Shown here one piece after another: positions 16,903 to 24,020 of a stretch of 30,709 nucleotides of DNA. Each line of letters starts with the position of its first letter. The stretch's first letter is position 1. Made by a program: the position numbers and the translations under genes. Source of the stretch: Rubrivivax sp. (GTDB lineage Bacteria; Pseudomonadota; Gammaproteobacteria; Burkholderiales; Burkholderiaceae_C); assembly GCA_016719535.1 (NCBI GenBank), contig JADJYX010000019.1:1-30709 (forward strand). Reading direction: 5' to 3'. A model generated the notes under the pieces. That model searched no databases. It was not told the DNA's origin and worked only from the letters and a program-made list of their open reading frames with translations.

Positions 16903-17000
16903 CCACCCCCCCCGAAGCGCCTTCGGCGCCTCCCCCCAGGGGGCGCCGCCAGCGGCCTGGCAGAGCCAGTTCCGCGGCGGCCGCTCGGAGGGGCCGCCGT
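16903..17000. repeat. GC-rich intergenic repeat with nested inverted repeats
   Basis: The gap contains a C-run, a GCGCC-TTC-GGCGC hairpin, a CCCCCC/GGGGG pair, and AGCGGCC ... GGCCGCT arms around CTGG-CAGAG-CCAG. Such blocks are characteristic of Burkholderiales intergenic DNA. It is a different element from the two hairpins flanking hypE, although both have CCCC/GGGG arms. It ends just where the next gene must begin. Confidence 0.6.
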
Positions 17001-17001
17001 C

Positions 17002-18345
17002 ATCGAGCCGGCGCGCGCCACCGAGGTCTTCGGCGAGTTCGACGTCTGCGTGCTCGGCGGCGGCCCGGCCGGGCTGGCGGCGGCGGTGAGCGCGGCGCGC
17101 GGCGGCGCGCGCACGCTGCTCGTCGAGCGTTATGGTTTCCTCGGCGGCATGGGCACCGCCGGCGGGGTGACCAACTTCGCCGGCCTGTACGGCCGCCGCG
17201 GCGGCCGCATGCAGCAGCTGGTGCGCGGCGTGGTCGACGACCTGCTCGAGCGCATCGATCGCCTGGGCGGGCTCAACCAGCCGCAGGACGGGCTGCAAGG
17301 CCGCATCCGCGTGCGCAGCTACGACACCTCGGCCTACAAATGCGCGGCCGACGACTGGCTGCTGGGTGCCGGCGTGCAGTTGCTGTTCCACGCGCTGGCG
17401 GTGGGTGCGCTGATGGACACGCCGCGCGCCGGCGCGCGGGTGGACGGCAACCGCATCGACGCGCTGCTGGTCGAGACGCGATCGGGCCGGCGTGCCATCC
17501 GTGCGCGCGAATTTGTCGATGCCTCGGGGGACGCCGACCTCGCGCATTTCGCCGGCGTGCCCTACGAGCTGGGCGACGGACAGGGCAGCGCGCTCTTCCC
17601 GAGCACGATGGCACGCATCGGCAACGTCGATGCCGACCGCGCCCAGGCCGCGATCGGCGAGTTCAAGGCCATCGACGCGCTGATGGCCGCCGCCGCCGAC
17701 CGCTACCGCTTCCCGCGCAGCGGCGCCATCCTGCGCCCGCAGCGCAACCCGCGCGAGTGGCGCGCCAACGTCACCCAGCTGGCCAACGAACGAGGGCAGG
17801 CGGTGGACGCCACCGACGCGCGCCAGCTCAGCGCCGCCGAGGTCGAAGGCCGGCGCCAGATCGTCGAATACCTGCGCTTCCTGCGTGCCGAGGTGCCGGG
17901 CTTCGAGGCTGCAGAGCTGGTGGAGATCGCGCCGCAGGTCGGCATCCGCGAGTCGCGCCGCATCGTCGGCGCCTATGCGCTGACCGGCGAGGACGTGCTC
18001 GGCGGCGCGCATTTCGACGACGTCATCGGCCTCAACAGCTGGCCGGCCGAGCAGCATGTGGCCGGGCGCATCGAATGGGGCTTCGCGCGCGATGCCGACA
18101 ACGCCTACAACCACCTGCCCTGGCGCATGCTGGTGCCGCAGCGCGTGGTCAACCTGCTGGTGGCGGGCCGCTGCGCGTCGATGGAACATGTGGGCCAGAG
18201 CGCGGCGCGCGCCAGCGGCGGCTGCTTCGTGATGGGCCAAGCCGCCGGCACCGCGGCTGCGCTGCGCGTGGCCGGGCGCTTCAGCGTGCCGGCGCTGCAG
18301 GCGGCGCTGCGCGATGCCGGCGCGGACCTCGACGACGGCCCCTAG
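17002..18345 (+). CDS. FAD-dependent oxidoreductase (FAD_oxidored family)
   Basis: A flavoprotein with an N-terminal Rossmann fold: FDVCVLGGGPAGLAAAVSAA, then LLVERYGFLGGMGTAGGVTN, a signature of the PF12831-type oxidoreductases. A second FAD contact (AREFVDASGDADLAHFAGVP) and a C-terminal LLVAGRCASMEHVGQSAARA follow. The substrate is unknown. No ATG, GTG or TTG lies in frame before the first beta strand; the GTG at 17050 would cut into it. An ATC at 17002 sits where a start is expected, so either it is a miscalled ATG, a non-standard start is used, or an indel in the upstream repeat hides the start. Length from 17002 is 447 residues. The stop shares the CTAG at 18342-18345 with the convergent isomerase. 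Confidence 0.85.
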   Translation: MEPARATEVFGEFDVCVLGGGPAGLAAAVSAARGGARTLLVERYGFLGGMGTAGGVTNFAGLYGRRGGRMQQLVRGVVDDLLERIDRLGGLNQPQDGLQGRIRVRSYDTSAYKCAADDWLLGAGVQLLFHALAVGALMDTPRAGARVDGNRIDALLVETRSGRRAIRAREFVDASGDADLAHFAGVPYELGDGQGSALFPSTMARIGNVDADRAQAAIGEFKAIDALMAAAADRYRFPRSGAILRPQRNPREWRANVTQLANERGQAVDATDARQLSAAEVEGRRQIVEYLRFLRAEVPGFEAAELVEIAPQVGIRESRRIVGAYALTGEDVLGGAHFDDVIGLNSWPAEQHVAGRIEWGFARDADNAYNHLPWRMLVPQRVVNLLVAGRCASMEHVGQSAARASGGCFVMGQAAGTAAALRVAGRFSVPALQAALRDAGADLDDGP

Positions 18346-18947
18346 AACGGCCCGCTGGACAGCCAGCGCTCGATCTGCGGCTGGCGGTCGTTGCCCCAGA
18401 AGGGCTCGCCATCGACGATGAAGAAGGGCGCGCCGAAGACGCCGGCGGCGATGGCTTCCTCGTTGGCGCGTTTCAGGCGGTCCTTCCAGACCGGGTCGTT
18501 CCACACCGCCTCGGCCGCGTCGGCATCGAGCCCGGCCCCGGCCGCCACCGCCTTCAGCGTGGCGGCGTCGTTGAGCGGCAGGCCGCGCTGGAAGACCGCC
18601 GCCAGCCCGGCACGCGCCCACTCGGCGGCGGCCGCCTCACCGCGGGTGTCCTTCAGCCACCAGAAGATGCGGGCGGCGTTCTGCGTCGGGATCGGGAAGG
18701 GCTCCGGCAGCCGGCAGGGCAGGCCGTGGAAGCGCGCCGAGCGCGCGAAGTCGCGCACCGAATAGTCGCGCTTGATCGGGTAGGCCACCGGGCTCTTCAG
18801 TTCGGCGGCCTGGAAGGTCACGCCCAGCAGGATGGCCTGGCGGTCGACCGTGCGGCCGTGGCGCGCGGCCAGGGCGTCGATCCACGCGCTGGCGATGTAC
18901 GAGTAGGGCGACGAGAAGTCGAAATAGAAGCGGACGGGGGTGTTCAT
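18342..18947 (-). CDS. 2-Hydroxychromene-2-carboxylate isomerase-like DsbA-fold protein
   Basis: This family of glutathione-dependent, kappa-class GST/DsbA-fold enzymes isomerises 2-hydroxychromene-2-carboxylate in naphthalene breakdown; many members have other substrates. The 201-residue protein starts MNTPVRFYFDFSSPYSYIAS, with the Ser that activates glutathione in the F-S-SPYS motif. It continues with RQAILLGVTFQAAELKSP and ends in GVFGAPFFIVDGEPFWGNDR, the cis-Pro loop. It diverges from lipB across 22 bp and converges with the FAD oxidoreductase, overlapping its stop by 4 bp. A TATGGT six bases before the ATG and no Shine-Dalgarno suggest leaderless translation. Confidence 0.93.
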   Translation of the reverse strand: MNTPVRFYFDFSSPYSYIASAWIDALAARHGRTVDRQAILLGVTFQAAELKSPVAYPIKRDYSVRDFARSARFHGLPCRLPEPFPIPTQNAARIFWWLKDTRGEAAAAEWARAGLAAVFQRGLPLNDAATLKAVAAGAGLDADAAEAVWNDPVWKDRLKRANEEAIAAGVFGAPFFIVDGEPFWGNDRQPQIERWLSSGPF

Positions 18948-18953
18948 GGCGCC

Positions 18954-18963
18954 ACCATACACT
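18954..18963. promoter_or_regulatory. Overlapping divergent -10-like elements between the isomerase gene and lipB
   Basis: Minus strand TATGGT (18959-18954) and plus strand TACACT (18958-18963) share the TA at 18958-18959. Each is followed by six bases and then an ATG (18947 and 18970), so both predicted starts fall on the A of the start codon. A TTGACG on the minus strand (18980-18975) gives the isomerase promoter a 15-bp spacer; lipB has no clear -35. Confidence 0.45.
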
Positions 18964-18969
18964 GCCGCG

Positions 18970-19641
18970 ATGCACGTCAAGCAGCTCGGCCGGCAGCCCT
19001 ATGCCGGCATCGAACAGGCCATGCGCGACTTCACGGCAGCCCGCGGCCCCGATACCGCCGACGAGCTCTGGCTGGTCGAGCACGATCCGGTCTTCACCCA
19101 GGGCGTGGCCGGTCGGCCCGAGCATGTGCTGGGCGCCGGCAGCATCCCGGTGGTGCAGACGCAGCGCGGTGGCCAGGTCACCTACCACGGGCCCGGGCAG
19201 GTGGTGGCCTACCCGCTGGTGGACCTGGCGCGGCTGGGCATCTACGTCAAGGAATATGTCTTCCGGCTGGAAGAAGCGGTGCTGCGCACGCTGATCGGGG
19301 TCGGCGTCACCGGCCACCGCGTGCGCAGCGCGCCGGGCATCTACGTGCGCCTGGCCGACCCCTTCGACCATGCCGCGCTGCCAGCAGCGCAGCCGGGGCA
19401 GGACCCGTTCGCGGGCCTGGGCAAGATCGCCGCCCTGGGCATCAAGGTCACGCGGCACTGCGCCTACCACGGGCTGGCGCTGAACGTCGCGATGGACCTC
19501 GAACCCTTCTCGCGCATCAACCCCTGCGGCTATGCCGGCCTGCCGACGGTCGACCTGCGCGCGCTGGGCGTGGCGGTGGCCTGGGACGACGCGGCCGCGC
19601 AGCTGTCGCGGCAGTTGCAGCGGCTGCTGGCGCCGGTCTGA
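18970..19641 (+). CDS. lipB: LipB, octanoyl-[ACP]:protein octanoyltransferase
   Basis: LipB moves octanoate from acyl carrier protein to lipoyl domains, the first step of lipoate synthesis; LipA then adds sulfur. The 223-residue protein shows TQRGGQVTYHGPGQVVAYPL, the active-site Lys in GLGKIAALGIKVTRH (about residue 152) and the catalytic Cys in INPCGYAGL (about 186). A short insert after YVRLADP (about residues 130-148) is longer than in the E. coli enzyme. The start MHVKQLGRQPYAG at 18970 is preferred to an upstream ATG at 18940, which would overlap the isomerase gene. No Shine-Dalgarno is seen. Confidence 0.96.
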   Translation: MHVKQLGRQPYAGIEQAMRDFTAARGPDTADELWLVEHDPVFTQGVAGRPEHVLGAGSIPVVQTQRGGQVTYHGPGQVVAYPLVDLARLGIYVKEYVFRLEEAVLRTLIGVGVTGHRVRSAPGIYVRLADPFDHAALPAAQPGQDPFAGLGKIAALGIKVTRHCAYHGLALNVAMDLEPFSRINPCGYAGLPTVDLRALGVAVAWDDAAAQLSRQLQRLLAPV

Positions 19642-19678
19642 CACCGGCAGCGCCGATTCTGCGCTGGCACGTGCCGGC

Positions 19679-20035
19679 TCAGGGCTTGACGGCCACGGCG
19701 ACCGCCGCGCCCGTGCCGGCCGCGGCGGCGATCCAGTCGCGCAGCTGGTGCGGCGCGGCATCCCACTGGCTGCCGTAGAGCTGCGGGCCGTAGCGGTGCA
19801 TGGCCAGTGCGATGCGGGCGGCTTCGGCATGGCCACCGCTGGCCAGCTTGACGAAACGGCCGTAGGCGGCGGGGTAGCGGCCGTCCTGGTAGGCCTGCAT
19901 CGCGGCCTCGAAACTCTGCTCGGGATGCAGCGCGCCCTGTGCCTGGGCGGCGACGCCAGCGACGACCAGCGGGGCCAGGACGGCCAGACGGGCCAGGCGG
20001 GACAGCAGGCGGGCGGTGGTGTGGATCGTGGTCAT
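19679..20035 (-). CDS. Small exported protein with a TPR/Sel1-like motif
   Basis: A 118-residue protein with a signal peptide (LLSRLARLAVLAPLVVAGVA ending in AQAQG). The mature part has one helix-turn-helix unit of TPR/Sel1 type (EAAMQAYQDGRYPAAYGRFV, then ASGGHAEAARIALAMHRYG). It ends LYGSQWDAAPHQLRDWI and a hydrophobic Ala/Val tail. The start at 20035 is fixed by a strong AGGAG ribosome site; in-frame codons upstream lack one. Similar small periplasmic proteins occur in Burkholderiales, but I know of no function. It lies antisense between lipB and lipA. Confidence 0.8.
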   Translation of the reverse strand: MTTIHTTARLLSRLARLAVLAPLVVAGVAAQAQGALHPEQSFEAAMQAYQDGRYPAAYGRFVKLASGGHAEAARIALAMHRYGPQLYGSQWDAAPHQLRDWIAAAAGTGAAVAVAVKP

Positions 20036-20167
20036 GGCGTGCTCCTGGATCTTGGTTTCGGGTGGCTCGGCATCGGTGTCTGCCGATGGGTGCACTGTCC
20101 GCCTCGAGCCACGCTGGCGTCCTGAAAGCGACTGAATCAACGCTGAAACCTGCGCCGCTGCCGTCGG

Positions 20168-20206
20168 CACCCTGTCAGCAGGGTGAAGGAGGGGGATCGA
20201 TAAAAT
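20168..20206 (+). promoter_or_regulatory. Possible lipA promoter with upstream dyad
   Basis: TAAAAT (20201-20206) resembles a -10 element, 31 bp before the lipA ATG. Upstream is a perfect 7-bp dyad, CACCCTG-TCAG-CAGGGTG (20168-20185), where a -35 would lie. It could be an operator. No -35 hexamer is recognisable. Confidence 0.35.
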
Positions 20207-20237
20207 CGAGGCCTTCCATCCCCTGGCGCAGCACCCC

Positions 20238-21197
20238 ATGAGCACGGCCTACGACCCCACCGCCAAGCAGAAGTCGCAGGCCAAGACGAGCCGCATCCCG
20301 ATCAAGGTGGTGCCGGCCGAGGTGCTGAAGAAGCCTGCGTGGATCCGCGTCAAGGCCGGCAGCCCGAGCACGCGCTTCTACGAGATCAAGCAGATCCTGC
20401 GCGAGCACCAGCTGCACACGGTGTGCGAGGAAGCCAGCTGCCCGAATATCGGCGAGTGCTTCGGCAAGGGCACGGCCACCTTCATGATCATGGGCGACAA
20501 GTGCACGCGGCGCTGCCCGTTCTGCGACGTCGGCCACGGCCGCCCCGACCCGCTGGACGCGGCCGAGCCGGAGAACCTGGCGAAGACGATCGCCGCGCTG
20601 AAGCTCAGATATGTCGTCATCACCAGCGTCGACCGCGACGACCTGCGCGACGGCGGCGCGGCGCACTTCGTCGACTGCATCCAGAAGGTGCGCGTGCTGT
20701 CGCCGGCGACGCGGATCGAGATCCTGACGCCCGACTTCCGCGGCCGCGACGACCGTGCGCTGGCCATCCTGAAGGCCGCGCCGCCGGACGTGATGAACCA
20801 CAACCTCGAGACCATTCCGCGCCTGTACAAGGAGGCGCGGCCGGGCTCGGACTACCAGTTCTCCTTGAGCCTGCTGAAGAAGTTCAAGGACGAGGTGCCC
20901 GGCGTGCCCACCAAGAGCGGCCTGATGGTCGGCCTGGGCGAGACCGACGACGAGATCCTGGCGGTGATGCGCGACATGCGCGCGCACGGCATCGACATGC
21001 TGACCATCGGCCAGTATCTGGCGCCCAGCGGCCACCACCTGCCGGTGCGCCGCTACGTGCACCCCGATACCTTCGCGATGTTCGAGCGCGAGGCCCGCGC
21101 GATGGGCTTCAGCCATGCCGCGGTGGGTGCGATGGTGCGCAGCAGCTACCACGCGGACCAGCAGGCGCACGCGGCTGGGGTGACGGCCGCGTCGTGA
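20238..21197 (+). CDS. lipA: LipA, lipoyl synthase
   Basis: LipA is a radical-SAM enzyme that inserts two sulfur atoms into protein-bound octanoate to make lipoate. The 319-residue protein has the auxiliary cluster cysteines in CEEASCPNIGEC (C63, C68, C74) and the radical-SAM CxxxCxxC in CTRRCPFCDVGHGRPDPLD (C89, C93, C96). It also has TPDFRGRD, DVMNHNLETI and the C-terminal RSSYHADQ, whose Ser ligates the auxiliary cluster. It is complete and uninterrupted. It works directly after LipB, but the small antisense gene separates the two, so they are probably transcribed from separate promoters. Confidence 0.98.
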   Translation: MSTAYDPTAKQKSQAKTSRIPIKVVPAEVLKKPAWIRVKAGSPSTRFYEIKQILREHQLHTVCEEASCPNIGECFGKGTATFMIMGDKCTRRCPFCDVGHGRPDPLDAAEPENLAKTIAALKLRYVVITSVDRDDLRDGGAAHFVDCIQKVRVLSPATRIEILTPDFRGRDDRALAILKAAPPDVMNHNLETIPRLYKEARPGSDYQFSLSLLKKFKDEVPGVPTKSGLMVGLGETDDEILAVMRDMRAHGIDMLTIGQYLAPSGHHLPVRRYVHPDTFAMFEREARAMGFSHAAVGAMVRSSYHADQQAHAAGVTAAS

Positions 21198-21282
21198 TCG
21201 CTCACCCGGCCTGGGGATTTTTCACCCCGCACCCGTGCTGCGCTGCGCAGACGCCCGCGCGCCGGCTGCCTACACTGCCCCT

Positions 21283-21359
21283 ACCGCCCGACGCCCCGTG
21301 CCGAAGGCGGCGTCAGAAGCGACCCATTCACCGGGGCCCCCAGCGGGCCCCGATTTTTT
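21283..21359 (+). ncRNA. Candidate small RNA (about 77 nt) or lipA 3' UTR
   Basis: A TACACT at 21271-21276 could be a -10 element with a start near 21283. The RNA would have a 5' stem GACGCC/GGCGTC (21290-21295 with 21309-21314), a single-stranded AGAAGCGACCCATTCA linker and a strong terminator. This layout is typical of small regulatory RNAs. No -35 is seen and the 3' end of lipA mRNA would pass through here too, so this is only a candidate. Confidence 0.3.
21332..21359 (+). terminator. Rho-independent terminator after lipA
   Basis: An 8-bp stem CGGGGCCC/GGGCCCCG (21332-21339 with 21345-21352) with loop CCAGC is followed by AT and five further Ts. This is the best intrinsic terminator in the window. 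It is oriented with lipA, 134 bp after the lipA stop. Confidence 0.85.
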
Positions 21360-21366
21360 GGGGCGG

Positions 21367-21723
21367 TCAGCCCGCGGCCCTGGGCTCGAACTGGGCCCAG
21401 GCCTGCAGCGCCTCGGCGGCATACATCAGCGCCGGCCCGCCGCCCATGTAGACGGCGACATTGAGCGCCTCCTCGAACTCGGCCTGCGTGGCGCCCAGAC
21501 GCCGCAGCGCCTTGACGTGAAAGCCAATGCAACCGGCGCAGCGCTGGCTTACGCTGATGCCCAGCGCGATCAGTTCCTTGTGCTTTTCGCTCAGCACGCC
21601 ATCGGCCATCGCGCCGCCGGCCATCGCCGAAAAGCCCTGCATCGTGGCGGACTGGCTCTTGCGGTAGGGCGCCAGGCTCTGGTTGATGGCCTGTGTCAAC
21701 GCGGGGTAGGAGGTGTCGCTCAT
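21367..21723 (-). CDS. Carboxymuconolactone decarboxylase/AhpD-like protein
   Basis: A 118-residue, all-helical protein of the CMD superfamily. KHKELIALGISVSQRCAGC is followed by IGFHVKALRRLGATQAEFEE and AVYMGGGPALMYAAEAL. The CxxCxxxH (CAGCIGFH) and upstream Glu/Lys match the AhpD-type redox centre, so a thiol-dependent peroxidase or reductase role is more likely than lactone decarboxylation. The start MSDTSYPALTQAINQSL at 21723 has no clear ribosome site. The stop is a few bases beyond the lipA terminator on the other strand; it diverges from the phospholipase D gene across 126 bp, where I see no certain promoter. Confidence 0.92.
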   Translation of the reverse strand: MSDTSYPALTQAINQSLAPYRKSQSATMQGFSAMAGGAMADGVLSEKHKELIALGISVSQRCAGCIGFHVKALRRLGATQAEFEEALNVAVYMGGGPALMYAAEALQAWAQFEPRAAG

Positions 21724-21849
21724 GGTCGTGGGTCGGGTGAGGTCTTCGATGCCCGACAGGCTAACCCGTCGGCAAGGACATCGGGATGATGGCGACCAGT
21801 GCGTGCCGGTGCGCGGCATGATCCGGCCCGCCGGCCCCGCTCGAAGACC

Positions 21850-23454
21850 ATGCGCCCGCCCCGCCCCATCCTCCCCCTGTCCCTGCGGCGAGTGGCTGCG
21901 CTCGCGCTGCTGGTGTGCCTGCCGCTGCTGCAGGCCTGTGGCAGCCTGCCCCTCGATGTGCCGCGACCGGTGTCGACCGCCTGGCCCGCACCGCAGGACA
22001 GCGCGCTGGGCCGGGCCTATGCCCCGCAGCTGGCGGCGCAGCCGGGGCTGTCGGGCCTGCATGCGCTGCCGGCCGGCATCGACGCCTTCGCCGCACGCGT
22101 GGGCCTGGCCGAGGCGGCCCTGCACACGCTGGATCTGCAGTACTACATCGTGCGCGACGACACCAGCGCGCAGCTGCTGCTGGCGCGCGTGCTGGGCGCG
22201 GCGCAGCGCGGCGTGCGCGTGCGGCTGCTGGTCGACGACCTCGACGCGCAGGGCAAGGACCCCGACCTGGCCACGCTGGCGAGCTTCGCCCATGTCGAGG
22301 TGCGCGTCTTCAACCCCTTCGCCAGCCGAGGCGCCTTCGGCCTGCTGCATGTGCTCGAATACCTCGGCGACCCGCAGCGCCTGAACCGGCGCATGCACAA
22401 CAAGCTGTGGATCGCCGACAACGCGATGGCGGTGGTCGGCGGTCGCAACCTGGGCGACGAATATTTCGACGCCGGCGGCGAGGTCAATTTTGCCGACCTC
22501 GACCTGCTGGTCGCCGGCCCGGCGGTGGCCGAGGCTTCGCGCAGCTTCGACGCCTTCTGGAACAGCCGCTGGGCGCTGCCGATCCAGGCCTTTGCGCCGG
22601 CGCCGCCGTCCGCTGCCGACCGGGCCGATCTGCAGCAGCGGTTGCGCGCGCAGGCCGAGACCTTCCGCGGCACCGAATATGCGGCCGCGCTGCGCGAGGC
22701 GCGCCTGGCCAGCACCCTGCGCAACGGCCAGCTGCGGCTGCTGGCGGCACCGGTGACGGTGGTCTTCGACGACCCGTCGAAGGTGGACGCACCCGACGAA
22801 GACCCCGTGCCCTCGTCGCTGTTCACGACGCGCATCCGGCCCTTGATGTCGGCGGCGCGTCGCGAGCTGATCCTGGTGTCGCCCTATTTCATCCCCACCG
22901 AGGCTGGCGTGGCCGGACTGGGCGCGCTGGTCAAGCGCGGCGTGCGCGTGCGTGTGCTGACCAATTCGCTCGCCTCGGCCGATGCGGTGCCGCTGGCGCA
23001 TGCCGGCTATGCGCGCCGGCGCGCGCAGCTGGTGGATGCCGGCGTCGAACTGCACGAGATGCGGCCCGACCGCGCCGAGCTGCCGCGACGCCGCGCCGGC
23101 CGCTCGTCGGGCGCCTACCTGCACACCAAGGCCATCATCGTCGACCGCCGCCAGCTGGTGGTGGGTTCGATGAACCTGGACCCGCGCTCGCGCCTTTCCA
23201 ACACCGAACTCGGCCTGCTGGTCGACAGCCCCGAGCTCGCCGATGCGCTGGCCCGCCTGTTCGACGACGCGGTGCGGCCGGCCCGGGCCTTCGGCGTGGC
23301 ACGCGCCGAGCGCGGCAACCCGGCATCGCCGCTGCGCTGGACGACCGAGGACGAGGGCAGCCTGGTGCAGCACGACCACGAGCCGCTGACGACGCCGTGG
23401 CGGCGCGCGCTGTCGCGCCTGCTGCAGTGGATCGCGCCCGACGAGCTGCTGTAG
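21850..23454 (+). CDS. Phospholipase D-family lipoprotein (cardiolipin synthase-like)
   Basis: A 534-residue protein with two HKD catalytic motifs: HNKLWIADNAMAVVGGRN (H183, K185, D190) and HTKAIIVDRRQLVVGSMN (H425, K427, D432). The N-terminus LRRVAALALLVCLPLLQAC is a lipoprotein signal with the lipobox Cys at 30. The mature protein starts GSLPLDVPRP. Two-HKD proteins of this type resemble ClsC-like cardiolipin synthases and periplasmic phospholipases D; the substrate is not decided by sequence. The start at 21850 is chosen because it opens the signal peptide. It is uninterrupted and converges with the redoxin gene. Confidence 0.92.
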   Translation: MRPPRPILPLSLRRVAALALLVCLPLLQACGSLPLDVPRPVSTAWPAPQDSALGRAYAPQLAAQPGLSGLHALPAGIDAFAARVGLAEAALHTLDLQYYIVRDDTSAQLLLARVLGAAQRGVRVRLLVDDLDAQGKDPDLATLASFAHVEVRVFNPFASRGAFGLLHVLEYLGDPQRLNRRMHNKLWIADNAMAVVGGRNLGDEYFDAGGEVNFADLDLLVAGPAVAEASRSFDAFWNSRWALPIQAFAPAPPSAADRADLQQRLRAQAETFRGTEYAAALREARLASTLRNGQLRLLAAPVTVVFDDPSKVDAPDEDPVPSSLFTTRIRPLMSAARRELILVSPYFIPTEAGVAGLGALVKRGVRVRVLTNSLASADAVPLAHAGYARRRAQLVDAGVELHEMRPDRAELPRRRAGRSSGAYLHTKAIIVDRRQLVVGSMNLDPRSRLSNTELGLLVDSPELADALARLFDDAVRPARAFGVARAERGNPASPLRWTTEDEGSLVQHDHEPLTTPWRRALSRLLQWIAPDELL

Positions 23455-23468
23455 CCCGACCCGCCAGG

Positions 23469-23495
23469 CCGGTCAGGCCGGTCAGACCGGTCAGG
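23469..23495. repeat. 9-bp tandem repeat (CCGGTCAGG x3) at the convergent gene ends
   Basis: Three 9-bp units, one with a single mismatch, lie between the phospholipase D stop and the redoxin stop. On the minus strand each unit carries TGA in the same frame, so the redoxin gene ends with three in-frame stops nine bases apart. Confidence 0.7.
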
Positions 23496-24004
23496 CCTCG
23501 GCGAGCAGCTTCTCGACCAGGCCGTGCAGCGCCGCGAAGTCGGGCTCGCCGACATAGCGCTTGACGATCGCGCCCTTCTTGTCGATCAGGAAGGTGGTGG
23601 GCGTGAGCTGGATGTCGCCGTAGGCCCTGGCGATGGCGCCGGTGTTGTCGATCACCACGCCGAAAGGCAGCTGGCGCGACTGCGCGAAGCTGGCCACATA
23701 GGCCGGCGGGTCGTAGCTCATGGCCACCGCCAGCGTCTCGTAGCCGCGCGGCTGGTATTTGCGGTGGGTGTCGACGATCTGCGGCATTTCCTTGACGCAG
23801 GTGACGCAGCTGGTGGCCCAGAAGTTGACCAGCAGCACCTTGCCGCGCAGCGCCTGCGTACTGCCCTTGCTGCCGTCGAGCAGCGTGTAGGTGAAATCGG
23901 GCGCCGGGTCGCGGCTGCTGCAGGCGGGCAGCGCGGCCACGGCCGGGCCGGCCAGCCCGGCGAGCAGCAGCCGGCGACGTGCCAGACTCCGGGGTTTTGG
24001 ACAT
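23491..24004 (-). CDS. TlpA-like thiol-disulfide redoxin lipoprotein (frameshift near start)
   Basis: A periplasmic thioredoxin-fold protein. After a lipoprotein-like signal (LARRRLLLAGLAGPAVAALP then AC) the mature part begins SSRDPAPDFTYTLLDGS. It has the redox CxxC in VNFWATSCVTCVKEMPQI and the cis-Pro in LTPTTFLIDKKGAIVKRYVG. TlpA/ResA proteins reduce cysteines, often in cytochrome c or oxidase assembly. The signal peptide lacks an in-frame start: an ATG at 24004 (MSKTPES) is one base out of frame, so an indel near 23985 is likely. The GTG at 23940 would lose the signal. It diverges from the DUF4197 gene with only 16 bases between start codons. Confidence 0.88.
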
Positions 24005-24020
24005 CCTCGGGAGCAGCAAC

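Noticed and set aside
15565..18621. A very long open frame on the minus strand (over 1000 codons)
   Set aside because: It lies antisense to the GGDEF-EAL, Bug and FAD oxidoreductase genes, has Arg/Ala/His-rich low-complexity sequence, and reflects the high GC third positions of the real genes.
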